The notes under the pieces are model-generated. The model was not told the DNA's origin and searched no databases. It worked only from the letters and a program-made list of their open reading frames with translations. DNA of 64,000 nt. Source: Muscardinus avellanarius (Eukaryota > Chordata > Mammalia > Rodentia > Gliridae). A program made the translations under genes and the position numbers. The DNA lies in contig OY726558.1 in NCBI GenBank assembly GCA_963383645.1, forward strand, positions 179,801,634 to 179,865,633, in the 5' to 3' direction. The stretch's first letter is position 1; each line of letters opens with the position of its first letter. This document shows, piece after piece, positions 34,416-44,718 of the stretch.

Positions 34416-34541
34416 ATGATTATGTGTTTTTTAAAAGGAGTTTATTAAAAATATAGAAATACAGAAGATAGTTAAAGTCTCATGTTACCCGGGGGTAACA
34501 TGAGGGGGTGCTTCGAATGAAATCACCCATGATTATGTGTT
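34416..34541 (-). mobile_element. 100-bp retrocopy of an RNA 3' end, 13-bp TSD
   Basis: The insert at 34429-34528 is flanked by an exact duplication ATGATTATGTGTT (34416-34428, 34529-34541). Read on the minus strand it ends with AATAAA (34446-34441), 8 nt of sequence and then a short A-tail, the layout of a polyadenylated transcript 3' end. It contains a perfect inverted repeat, CATGTTACCC (34481-34490) and GGGTAACATG (34493-34502). The source transcript is unknown: an mRNA 3' end or the R region of an LTR element would both fit. Confidence 0.75.
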
Positions 34542-34760
34542 AATTAAAATTTAATTTAAAAAAGCATTTAAGGAGACAAAAGTACAAACTACCTTGATTT
34601 GATGACCGCATACTATATAAATTTTTGAATTATTAAATGGTATCCCATAAATTTGTATAATTAAAATAATGATAATTTTTTAAATTGTGAATCACATGTA
34701 TAATTTAATTACATACAAATATGTTGGTGTAAGTTCTGGTGGCTTCTAGCACCCTTCAGG
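34542..34760 (+). mobile_element. Second ancient L1 3' terminus, plus strand
   Basis: CTACCTTGATTTGATGACC, AAATTTTTGAATTATTAAAT, GGTATCCCATAAATTTGTAT match the terminal 3'UTR pattern of ancient L1s (the pattern also at 34310-34400), so two L1 termini lie in tandem. Confidence 0.6.
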
Positions 34761-35814
34761 AAGAATTTATGATCCTGAAAGTAAGATTGTCCACTCAAGC
34801 AGGTAATTCTAATTGTCTAGTAAAATATGTGTTGAAGTGACATGAACAGAGATCTTAAATGAAGTTGTCAGTCTCCCTTGCTTACTGGTGTTCCACTAGT
34901 CTGCCATCAAAAGAGCATGTCCCACTTAGTTTTGAATTCTTAAGGCTGAACAAGGGTGGAAAAGACCTGAGTCCATAGCCTGATGTCAGGTAACTGGAAC
35001 CATGCTTAGCCAATCCCAACTACATCATAGCCTGAAGCAGAGCTTCTATGAGGAAATTTAAGACAGTAAGAAATAAAAATAAATGTTTTTAACATGCACT
35101 ACTGCAGTTTGGGGTGAGTTTATTAATTGGGACTTTTATGTCAATGGATGCTTTCAAATTGCAAACCTTTTCTTTTCTCCACAAAGTGTAACGTATTTAA
35201 TGGTAAAACTGAAGAAAAACCTGAAAGCTGCTTAATTAAATTATTTATTCAATATTTAGTTTGTGTCCTTCTGTCTTTATTTAGCAATACACATTTTATG
35301 GTTATAACATTTGCCTTAAAGAATATGCTGTGATTTGAAATGCATTATTGTTTTCATGTTAGTGGATCAGTTCACTTGTTATTCAAAATAATTTTCTACT
35401 GATTTCCTCTAAAGAAGCTGTAACATCATTATTACTGTGTGACAACTGATAGCTTAAGTTTGTGGGAAATAAAAATTATATTAGAACATGAACTTATTTA
35501 TGATACAAAAGTGTGGCTATTACAATTTAACAGAGCTTTATAACAGATGGTGTCTGTGATATGATTATTTTTAGAATTGGCTTGCAGTGTTCATTTTTGG
35601 AAATGTTAAATACTGTTATGGCTTACATCTGTAAGAAAATTAGCTAAATAGAAATTATTTGCTTTATTTCTTGCAGAAAAATACTAATTCATTTCATGTA
35701 AATAGTCCTTAGGCACAACATTCCTGTTTATGTCCTATCAAAATTTTCATTGGCTGCATTTATATCACTAATCTAAAATGTCTTAACATGATATCTCAAA
35801 TGCAAAAGTTTTCT
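34761..35814. other. Unique AT-rich sequence
   Basis: No recognised element. The 68-codon frame at 35127-35333 lacks support. Confidence 0.5.
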
Positions 35815-36130
35815 TTATTTTTAAAGTTTTTATTGGTGCACTGTAATTGTACATGATAGGGAGATTCATACTAATATATTCATATATGCACATAGCATTA
35901 TTTGGCCTGTTTTCTTCCTTATACTTTCCTTTTTCTTACCCTCCTCTCTTACCTAATCCCCTTCCTCTTCTGTACTTGTCATTCTTCTAATATTTGTGAG
36001 GTACTTTTTCTTTTTAGCTTTAATATATGAAAGAATATATGTCTCCATTTTCTGAGTTTGTCTGATTTCACACAGCAGGATGTCCTTCAGTTCCATCCAT
36101 AATCTTGTTCTTCTTTATGGCTTATTAAAA
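35815..36130 (-). mobile_element. L1 3' end, minus strand
   Basis: TTTTTATTGGTGCACTGTAA begins the reversed 3' terminus. CTTCAGTTCCATCCATAATC and TTGTTCTTCTTTATGGCTTA near 36090-36125 are the reversed ORF2 C-terminal region. 5'-truncated. Confidence 0.75.
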
Positions 36131-36144
36131 CTTAATTGTGTTTG

Positions 36145-36262
36145 TACACCACTGAATTGCACAGGGCCTCCCTAAGTAGCAAAGGCTGTCTCTGAACAGC
36201 GATTTTCGTGCTTCAGCCTTGCAAATGCTGGGATTACAAGTGTGTGCCTCCACACCCAGCTC
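36145..36262 (-). mobile_element. B1-like half-SINE, minus strand
   Basis: CTGAATTGCACAGGGCCTCC, GTAGCAAAGGCTGTCTCTG, CTTCAGCCTTGCAAATGCTG and GTGTGCCTCCACACCCAGC form a B1 half only; no ID half precedes it. Confidence 0.8.
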
Positions 36263-36555
36263 TTGCTTTAACTGCTGAGGATTTTATCCTCTAGTTGTTC
36301 TTTCTGTCTCATTAGAACATCTTTTCCTAACTTGCACATACATTTAATTATTTTCTCTACTAACCTTTTTACTAGGTATAAATACCTTTGCTGCCTAGGC
36401 CAAGACTTGGTACCAGCTATGTCTTTGCAGATTTTAATAAATTTAATGTTAACCTTGACAGTTTTTTTCTTGATACTCTTGTCCTTTCATCAGGCTTTTA
36501 TTTATAATGACTTTAACTATTTTAGAAAGATAAGTGGATCTTAAGGTGGTCTCTT
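36263..36555. other. Unique sequence
   Basis: No recognised element; the plus-strand frame at 36332-36544 is unsupported. Confidence 0.4.
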
Positions 36556-36690
36556 TCCTATTCTTTTCATAGACACCCATATGAATCTCCATAGTTATTG
36601 TATTAATTTGCAGTTCCATCAACAGTAATAACAGTTTCCCACATCATTTTTCACATTTACTATTGTTTGTAATCTTGCTTTTTACCATAT
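36556..36690 (-). mobile_element. L1 ORF2 fragment, minus strand
   Basis: CATATGAATCTCCATAGTTA, TTGCAGTTCCATCAACAGTA and TTCCCACATCATTTTTCACA follow the reversed ORF2 sequence also seen at 6020-6120. An old fragment. Confidence 0.65.
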
Positions 36691-37157
36691 TTAAAAAAAT
36701 ATGAAACACAAATTTCTTTTCATGCTTATATGCAATTTTAAGTACAAAAATCTTCTGAAATATTGCTATTCTTGCTGACCCAAAGCCTACAATCCAAATA
36801 AAATATTCCTTCATCGTAATCTCAATCTAAAATCTGTACTTTTTTATTTATAGCCATATTTATGATTCATAAGAGTGATTTTTTGAGATAATTTATAACT
36901 CAAATATATTAGGCATTCAATTTTAATCAGAGTTCAGTAAGTCTTTCTGAGATTGTACCCCCCCTTCTTTTGACCAAATTCCAAAGCAGTATATTAGTTC
37001 TATATGTCAAGACTTCTAATTTTGCTTATTTTCTATAACACAGAACTACATAATACAAATTATCTTATTTTGAAAGTTGCATCTTCATTTCAAGGAAATC
37101 TATGCTATGCAAAACTTTTTTTTCACAAGGTATACTACAGTCAATTACAACTCTCAA
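36691..37157. other. Unique AT-rich sequence
   Basis: Nothing recognisable. Confidence 0.5.
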
Positions 37158-37385
37158 AAATCTAGTAATCAAAGTTGGGCTTGGTGAACCATCCCTGAAA
37201 TCCCAGTACTTGGAGGATAGCGGTTCATGGCCAGCCTCAGCTACTTAGTGAGGCCTTTGGTAATTTAGTGAGACCTTGTCTCAAAAATAAAAAATAAAAT
37301 AAAATAATAAGACTGGGAGTATAGCTTGGAAATAGAATGACCCTGGGTTCCATTCCCAGCACCCCCAAAAATAAATCTAATAATT
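37158..37385 (+). mobile_element. B1-dID SINE, older subfamily
   Basis: GTTGGGCTTGGTGAACCATC, GCCAGCCTCAGCTACTTAG, TTGTCTCAAAAATAAAAAAT, ID half ACTGGGAGTATAGCTTGG to TTCCATTCCCAGCACCCC. Imperfect flanking duplications (AAATCTAGTAAT / AAATCTAATAAT). Confidence 0.9.
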
Positions 37386-38278
37386 TATAATGCTTCCTAC
37401 AAATAAAGTACATGAATGTGTCTTCCCATCACTCAGATCTCAGCATGAAATATTACTTCATTTAAAAAGTGACTTTCCCAGACATATTTATGTTTATCAC
37501 ATTAACATTTAGACAGTTTTTTTTCAGTTAACATTTTCTAAATTTTTTAATCCATGCATATCTTTGTTCTTTTGCGCCCTTCTAAGAAAAGCTAAATGCA
37601 AAAATTGTAGACTTATTAATTGTCCATTGTTTGGTAATCTTGAGCATGCCTGGGACACTGTAAACTCTCAGTTAAAGCTGATTGGACATAAGTCACTATA
37701 CTTTTCTATTCATATTAAATATACATCTCTAAAAATGATAATGCTGTAATCCCCTTAATCAAATCAAACTTCACTGAATTAATTAATTACTTCTTACAGA
37801 AAAACAGGGCTCTTTTGTCTCTTCTGAGAACCTAAATATTATTTAAACTATGTCTTTTATAAGGCAAAAGCTGTCTCCCAGTGTAGCAACTTATAAACTA
37901 CACTAGAGATTCACATGTTTACACCTTAGACATGCAGTATACTGCTGTTTTTGGAGTTATATTTCTATTTTGAGAATGAAAGATTTCAATCTTAATTACT
38001 AGAAATGATGCTTTATGGCTAATAATCAAGTTCTATAGAATGAAACAAAGGCGATTTCAGTGACTTTAAATTCATCATTAATTATAGGTATTTCTTTAAA
38101 TATCTTTTATAATTGATATTCAATTAAATTTCAACTGGTATGTTAAAATTACTTTCCTAAAGTTTTTTTAAAGACATACTTTACAAATTACATTGGGCAA
38201 TAAAATAATTGCCACAGAAAATCCAACAATCATTTCAAAAGATCTATCAGAAGGTAAATTTCTATTGAGATAGTAGTT
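37386..38278. other. Unique AT-rich sequence
   Basis: No recognised element. The 61-codon frame at 37564-37749 is unsupported. Confidence 0.5.
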
Positions 38279-38936
38279 AAAACACTTATCAAGTTTGGGC
38301 ATATTAGAGGAAACATATGTACCTTCTCCTTCTGTGCTTGGCTGATCTCATTTAACAAAATGTTCTCCAGGGCTTTCCATCTTCTTGCAAATGATATAAA
38401 TTTGTTCTTCTTTATGGCTGAATATAATTCCATTGTGTGTATTTCCCACAGTTTTGCTCTCCATTCATCTGTTGATGGAGATCTGGGTTGGTTCCATATT
38501 TTGGCTATTACAAATTGTGCTGCTATGAACATAGTTATGCATATTTTGCTGTACTTCTCTGAATTCAGCCCCTTTGGAAAGATACCCAGGAGTGGTATAG
38601 CTGGATCATATGGTGGATCTATTCCCACCTTTCTTATGAATCTCCACACAGATCTCCATAGTGGCTGAACTAGTGGGACTCCAGATAATGGAGGGGAAAT
38701 ATCAGCAAAGTTTGAATGGAAAGATAGGAGAGGAGGAAGGCTGATCTTGATTAATGAGGGTCTACATCTGAATATGTGTAAAATTATGAATATGATATGG
38801 TTAACCTGGACAACCATTGGTGGGAGGGGGGAAGGAAAAATGGGGGCGGGGAGGAGAGGGCACCAAATATAGTTTAAATGTATACTATTTATGTTCAATA
38901 AAAAAATTGTTAAAAGAAAAACAAAACACTTATCAA
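38279..38936 (+). mobile_element. L1 insertion with 5' inversion (twin priming), exact TSD
   Basis: At 38293 to about 38674 the L1 ORF2 C-terminus is in reverse orientation; read on the minus strand it keeps an open frame with residues such as DPPYDPAIPLLGIFPK and FIAAQFVIAKIWNQP, characteristic of the L1 ORF2p C-terminal region. From about 38675 to 38922 the same element's 3'UTR runs forward (GACTCCAGATAATGGAGGGG to TTCAATAAAAAAATTG). The inverted part ends at AATATGCCCAAACT and the forward part resumes essentially there, so almost nothing was lost. Exact 14-bp duplication AAAACACTTATCAA at 38279-38292 and 38923-38936. The 245-codon minus frame is an artefact that joins the ORF2 fragment to the opposite strand of the 3'UTR. 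Confidence 0.95.
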
Positions 38937-39371
38937 AATGTTTCCAGGTCATTTGTTGAAGATTCATTATTCAGGATAATACAGAAAAAATACTTTTTAA
39001 GTTCTTACATGTTTTTAATATTTTGTAGAGGGAAATGAGAAGTTTTACTTATGACACACTAGTAGTTAAAAAGTAACTGAAGTTTAAGTAATTTTCTTCT
39101 GTTTTTAATTATACAAATCAGGAATTACTTTTTTATAATTTAAAATAACATTTTGAGTATAAATTTGTGATAGTGTAAAATTTAATTATTTGGAGTTTAT
39201 AGTAGTTTTTTACTAAATTCTGGTCATAGCATTTATCAACATGTAAATTTGGGCAAAACCTTGCTTCCCAATTTCATCTTCTTTAATATAGATGTAATTA
39301 TGTTCTCTATATTATAGGCTTAGTTTATAAAATAAATAAGTTATATATAAACAACTAAAAATGGTTCCTGG
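38937..39371. other. Unique AT-rich sequence
   Basis: Nothing recognisable before the composite element. Confidence 0.5.
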
Positions 39372-39385
39372 AATGTTTTAGTTTT

Positions 39386-39665
39386 CTTTGTAATCATACA
39401 TCACATTGGAATACAAAACTTGAGAGGATATACAAGCACATATCATCCAATAAGCCCTCATCCAATCCCCATCCCATTCCCTCCCTCTCCTCGATCCCAT
39501 GCTCAATTGGTGAATATCTTTGATATAATTGTTTATGCACCTCATGAGTTTTAAAGAGATTCCATCCTCCCCCATCCCCTCCCCTCTGATTGGTCACCTT
39601 AATTGCTTCTCATTGGGGCCCTTTCTACTACTCGACCTCCTCCTGTTACCCCTTTCCTCCTAGTT
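39386..39665 (-). mobile_element. L1-like 3'UTR module of the composite element
   Basis: Read on the minus strand it aligns by eye with the plus-strand L1 3'UTRs at 52786-53090 and 61480-61780: AGGAGGAAAGGGGTAACAG, GAAGCAATTAAGGTGACC, a GGGGAGGGGATGGGGG run, ATGAGGTGCATAAAC, GGATGAGGGCTTATTGGATG and CCAATGTGATGTATGATTAC. This would supply the 3' end recognised by L1 reverse transcriptase. Confidence 0.8.
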
Positions 39666-39731
39666 CTTGCTAATTAGGGGAAGCATCTGGATTTTATTTT
39701 CTGTGCTATTTCTCTGTGCATGCTGCATTGC

Positions 39732-40676
39732 AAGTTCCGATCCCACTCTTGATGGTCCCAGTAGTGGCCTGGCCATCTGGAGGACTCTGATCCCGACCTT
39801 GCTGGCTCCAGCACTTGCCTTGCCTCATGGGAGACCCTAATCCTGGCCTCGCTGGCCCCCACACCGAACTAAATCCTTGGCTGGCTCCACTCCCGACCTC
39901 AGAGGCCCCAGCACCGACCTAGCCTTACTATAGGCTCCGATCCCGGCCTCGCTGACCCTGGCACTGGCCTAACCCCTTGGCAGGCTCTTATCCTGGTCTC
40001 TCAAGTTCCAGCTTTGTCCTTGCCTCACAGCAGTTTCCGATTCCGGCCTCGCTGGCCCCGGCACCAGCCTTACCCTTCGGCATATTCCAGGCACCGGTCT
40101 TGGCTCACGGCAGTTTCTGATCCTGGCCTTCCTGGCCCTGGTACCTGCCTAAATCCTCGGCTGGCACCAATCCTGGCCTCGGAGGCCCCAGCACCAGCCA
40201 TACCTCAAGGCAGGCTCTGATCCCAGCCTCGCTGGCCCTGGTACCGGCCTAACCCCTCGGCAGGCTCCTATCCAGGCCTTGGAGGACCCAGTACCATCCT
40301 TGCCTCACAGAAGGCTCCGATCCCAGCCTCAATGGCCCCGGCACTGGCCTACTCACTCGTCAGTCTCTGATCCTGGCCTCGGAGACCCCAGCACCGGCCT
40401 TGCCTCGCGGCAGGCTCCAAACCCAGCCTCGCTGGCTCCAGCACTAGCCTAACGCATCAGCTGGCTCCGATCCCGAACTCAGAGGCCCCAGCACTGGCCT
40501 TGCCTAATGGCTGGCTCTGATCCCAGTCTTGCTGACCCTGGCACCGGCCTAACCCTTTGGCAGACTCTGATCCCGGCCTCGGAGGCCCCATCACCTGCCT
40601 TGCCTCATGGCAGGCTCCAATCCTGGCCTCTCTGGCCCCGGCACCTTCCTCACCCCTCAGCAGGCTCTGATCCGAG
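39732..40676 (-). repeat. GC-rich 50-bp tandem repeat (VNTR), two alternating unit types
   Basis: The period is 50 bp: the GATCCC-type anchor recurs at 39739, 39789, 39839, 39889 and onward, with one irregular unit near 40080-40110. About 19 units are present. On the plus strand two types alternate almost strictly: one has CTCGCTGGCCCCGGCACCGG then CCTAACCCCTCGGCAGG, the other CTCGGAGGCCCCAGCACC then CCTTGCCTCACGGCAGG, giving a 100-bp higher-order repeat. The array is strikingly GC- and CpG-rich against an AT-rich background. Confidence 0.92.
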
Positions 40677-41378
40677 CACCCTCTTCACCCAGCAGGTTGT
40701 CCCATGTTCCCAAGGGTGCGTGGTGGTAGTATTCGGCCTCTGAGGTAATTTCTTCAAAAGTTCCAGGTGTATTATGTCAGATCTCTGCCTCCCCTGAGTA
40801 CTTGCCACTGCCAATGTGACTGCCTCCACCATTTCAAATCTTTCCCAAGCTCTTTTCCCATACTGCATAATGTCCAGTGTTCCTAAGCATGCGCCACAGT
40901 AGCAATCGACCTTTGGGGTAATTTCTTCCAAGGATCAGGGTGGGTTGGATCAGATGTCTGCCTCTCCCAAATACAAGTCTCCACCGCCATCTCAGCCACT
41001 GCCGCCTCTGCCGCCTTCCTCCTAGGTCTCCCCTAGCCTCTCTCCTTACAGGTGATGTACAGGATTCTTAACAATGTAGAGAAGCAGCAGTCCTCCTTCG
41101 TGGGGAATTTTTCCAAAAGTTCCAGTTCAGATGGATATATTTTGTCTACATCTCCAATATTCTAGCTGCCACCACAGCTATCTTAACCCCTCTCGAATAT
41201 TTTTCTTTCTTCTCCCTTTTTTTTTTTAATAAGAGAATAGAGTATGTGTGGTTTGGGGAGGATGTGGGATCAGGCACTCAGTAGTGATGAAAAAATTTTT
41301 TTTCTTTCTTTGGTGGGAGAGAGGTCCCCTAAGGGCACTCTGCCCGCGCCCACCTACCCACCCAGGATCAGGGCCATC
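40677..41378 (-). repeat. 5' domain of the composite element: three ~180-bp degenerate monomers
   Basis: On the plus strand the anchor GGTAATTTCTTC-AAAAGTTCCAG recurs in degenerate form at about 40744, 40917 and 41103 (spacings 173 and 186 bp). Each time it is preceded by CCAGTGTTCCTAAGCATGCG-like sequence and followed by TCAGATCTCTGCCTCCCC-like sequence. A (CCGCC)-rich stretch follows at about 40980-41015. The outer 150 bp (41230-41378, containing CCTACCCACCCAGGATC) is non-repetitive. Tandem promoter monomers of this size occur in murine L1 5'UTRs, so a promoter role is plausible but inferred. Confidence 0.65.
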
Positions 41379-41392
41379 AATGTTTTAGTTTT

Positions 41393-43826
41393 AGTAGTAT
41401 AAGTCATGGGCACAGTAAAATATAATCATTAGTACTGATGTAATCATTAGAGAAAAGTCATAGTGGTTGTAGAATGTAACACTATCAGATATCAAATAAG
41501 CATTCATCTATCATTTCTGATATATATGTATATATATATATATATATATTAATACATATATATGACAGAAACAATAGATGTCAATTCTTAGTTTTGTATT
41601 GTGGTACTGAAAGATTACAAATAAACTCTTTTTTAGATTAAAACAAATGCTCAGGAGAAAAAAAATATAATGAATAGAATAAAAAATTTAAGGAAAAGGA
41701 TATTTTATAAGAAGTACCTAATATTCATTTGTTTTAAAAGTAGTTTCAGAAAAACTAAATATCTATGGAAATTAATATATAGCTAAACTTAATAAATTGA
41801 TATATGTCAAATGACTTTATAAATATAATTTGCATCAGAAAATATTACTTAAGAAAATATGTAACTGTTTTAAATTTTATTTATAATAATTTTAAAACTA
41901 AATTTCTAGCATACATACTTCATCTAAATACTAGAGTTCCTTATTAAAAACATCTAGAATATCAAAATTATATAATCTTGAACAAATAATAAATTATTTT
42001 AAGGACATATATCAATGTGGTTTATGAATTTAGGATTTGTGGATAGGCACATAAAACTTAATGTTTACATATATACGTGTAGTTACATACACATACTTTA
42101 AACAAGTGAAAGTCCTAATTGAGAAAAAATAAAGGATTGACATAGAAAAAAAACTTGACAATGAATTTTACATACATACATGTATGTATAAATTTCCACA
42201 TTATTAAAATATGAATAAGTAAATAGTAAAAATGTGTATTTTCTGAAGGACCCTTTATTTTATTAGATTTCTATAATCAGTTTTCTTATTTTCATGCATA
42301 TATTGAATAATTCATTTTGATTCAAATATAAATTTAAATATTGCTTTTATAATACACAAAGGCATTTTAATGCCACTGTCATCAAGAATATGCAGCACAA
42401 AATGGAGGATTTTTAGATAGATTTATTAAGATCATTAATAAATTGATTTTGTTAAGCATTATCAATATTTTTACCCTTAAAGCAGTGAAAATTTGGTTAA
42501 ATATATGGATAAATCTACAAAATCTTTATTAGAGTTTTACACTATTATTACCTGAACTAATACTATGATTAAGAACTTATATTATTGGTTTACACATGAG
42601 CTAATAAATTATTTCAGAATGTATACTATTTGAAAAGAAAATGATAAAAAAGTAAAAAAGTATAGCGATAAACTAATAAAAATAATTCAGCACATTCTAG
42701 ATATTATTCTAGTTCCACTTTGCTCAAACTAATAAAAAATGAGTATATTTATATACTGCAATACTATTGAGTAAGAACAACCAATAATATGAAAATAAAA
42801 TTGCATGATTCTTATAGGACACTCAAAATAGACATAAAGATATAAAATATTCAAGATAAACCAATTATCATTTTATTCCATTATGGACTATTAGGTCTCT
42901 AGAGCTCCATTAGATATGTACTTATTTTACTTGCTAATTTTATTTTCAAGCTTCTAAAATCTCATTTTGAACTTCAAAATCACATTAGACAGACATCTTA
43001 GCATATTTTATTTTCCCCCAGTGGCTAAGATTTGGAAGGCCGAGAACAACCAAAAGGAGAAAACTAATTTTATCACATCCCAATTTCATAATATTCTTGA
43101 ATATTTATGTTATTATGACCATAGACACATATATGGTCATTTGTCAAAACTTTTACTATTTTTCTTACACTTATTATATACTGTCATCTGTGTGTGCACA
43201 GATACTGAAATTTTCCCATAGCTTTGTGTTCATATGTGACATTTATTTCAGCTTAGTCTTCTGCATTTTGCTTTTTATTGAGCATTCCCTTGCGCAAGTT
43301 AATATATCCTATGTTATAGGAAGTTAAATGCCTACCATTGCTCAGGCTTTCATTTCTTCCCAAGTTTGTACCCATTCTAACTCTGTATTTTATTATTCTC
43401 AATGAAAAAATTAAGAATGCTTACTGTAAGAATTAAGAATTCTTACTGAACATCATCTGTAATTTTTCATATTTTTATACATTACTACCTTTATTTAAAA
43501 TGTTATTTTTATTTCCTGTGAAGACTTTTCTATCCTTTTATCAGTCATACTTTCCATTTAGACTGACTTTTCTTAAATAAGACTGCATATGAGATAGAGA
43601 ATATGGATGCATTCTTTATATGAAATACATAAAAACTAATAGTAGAGGCTAAGTAGAGTTCCATGCATAAAAATCTAATATGTATTCCCCATCATTTTAG
43701 CTGTAATCTACGATATATTCTGATATTATAATCTTCTATCTCACCATTATATTAAACATTTATTCATTAAAGCTTGAACATTTACTTATTTGCTAAAAAT
43801 TACTTAGTCATACTAAACATTGTTTT
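41393..43826. other. Repeat-poor AT-rich sequence, 2.4 kb
   Basis: An (AT)n run lies at about 41519-41550. No interspersed repeat or gene is recognised; frames at 42967-43327 are AT-driven. Confidence 0.5.
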
Positions 43827-44076
43827 ATTTGTTAGATTCTTTTTTTTTTTTTTTTTTTGCAGGTCTGGGGATGGAACCCAGAGGCATTTGACCTCTGAGC
43901 TACACTCCCTGCCCAGTTTTTCTTATTCTTTATTTTGAAACAGTCTCACTGAGTTGCGAAGGGCCTCACTAAGTAGCTGAGGCTGTCCGCGAACCATGAT
44001 TCTCCAGTCTCAGCCTCCCAAATGCTGGGATTACAAGTGTGAGCCACCAAACCCGGCTGGCTATTTGTTAGATTCT
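43827..44076 (-). mobile_element. B1-dID SINE, minus strand, exact 14-bp TSD
   Basis: The body lies at 43841-44062: T-tail, GCAGGTCTGGGGATGGAACC, CTCTGAGCTACACTCCCTGC, GTAGCTGAGGCTGTCCGCG, GTGTGAGCCACCAAACCCGG. Duplication ATTTGTTAGATTCT at 43827-43840 and 44063-44076. Confidence 0.95.
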
Positions 44077-44675
44077 GATATATACACTTTAAGTGTATTG
44101 ATCTATACAGATATATCTCAATGTAGAACTATAGCATTTTTACTTATAAGTTAAAAAAATATTCAATAATGTAATAACTTTATTGAAAATGCAGCAGTGC
44201 ATTTGGGGGTCCTGATGTTTTTGCTCTGCTATTTGAAACCTAATCCTTAATATGTGACTCTGTAATTTTGAATCAGAGGAGACAATGAGGAACACATGCA
44301 TGTAGGGAAATGTATCATCTCTGGGTTTCAAGGTCAAAGCAAGCTGAGGAGAGCAGTCAGACATTAGGCCAAGCCAGGAAGGATGCCTGGCCCTGATGGA
44401 GGAGCCGTTCAAGTTGAAGGAAGATCTGGTTTAGGCCAATGATCTCAAGCAAATTTAGGGAGGGGTCTACACAGGAGGAGTAAATAATATTTATCACCAT
44501 AAGAATCTGAAATATCTTCTAGAATATTAGATTACCCTATATATTTTCTCTTTCTGTGAATGAAAAATATATTTTAGTAAGATTAAAGTGCTTTGCCATA
44601 GGGAAAATGTTAATAAATGTAACTATACTAAATGTAAGAAGTTTATTACTAAAAAAAAGCATAAAATGTGTGAGT

Positions 44676-44678
<3 letters not shown>
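44077..44678. other. Unique sequence
   Basis: No recognised element. The 90-codon minus frame at 44412-44140 has no recognisable domain. Confidence 0.45.

Positions 44679-44718
<40 letters not shown>

Larger units (their letters stand above)
33265..34428 (+). mobile_element. Ancient L1 3' end, plus strand, interrupted
   Basis: The ORF2 C-terminal region and 3'UTR of an old mammalian L1 are recognisable by collinear motifs: CCAGTTAGAATGGTTATTAT, GAATGTGGAGGGAAAG, CACATATGGGTATATACTAAAGG (in parts), ATTCACAATAGCTAAC, CAACAGATGAATGAATAAAG, then GAATGGAACTAGAGAATATT and a 3'UTR ending AATATCACACTGTATCTATA. A SINE 3' fragment and a large microsatellite interrupt it at about 33665-33975. Frames are long dead. 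Confidence 0.82.
39372..41392 (-). mobile_element. Composite ORF-less retroelement (monomers + VNTR + L1-like 3'UTR)
   Basis: One 1,993-bp insertion at 39386-41378 is bounded by an exact 14-bp duplication AATGTTTTAGTTTT (39372-39385 and 41379-41392). In its own sense (minus strand) it begins GATGGCCCTGATCCTGGG, passes through three degenerate ~180-bp monomers, then about 19 GC-rich 50-bp units, then an L1-type 3'UTR ending GATGTATGATTACAAAG. No reverse transcriptase or ORF1 sequence is present. The duplication starts AAAAC in element sense, compatible with L1 endonuclease target priming. There is almost no A-tail beyond the duplication itself. The organisation parallels hominoid SVA elements (5' domain, VNTR, 3' domain with L1-driven mobilisation) without sharing their sequence. 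The alternative is an internally deleted L1 that kept only its 5' and 3' untranslated regions. Confidence 0.8.

Noticed and set aside
38230..38967. 245-codon minus-strand open frame, the longest in the window
   Set aside because: The part with recognisable residues is an L1 ORF2 C-terminal fragment in the inverted half of a twin-primed insertion. The rest is the antisense of the 3'UTR and flank, so it is not a host gene.
39732..40676. CpG island with a gene promoter, or a CRISPR-like array
   Set aside because: The 50-bp units are contiguous and degenerate, without spacers, and lie inside a retroelement bounded by a target-site duplication. The high CpG comes from the repeat itself.
40650..40931. 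93-codon minus-strand frame in the composite element
   Set aside because: It spans parts of two degenerate monomers and is not maintained across them. No protein family resemblance.
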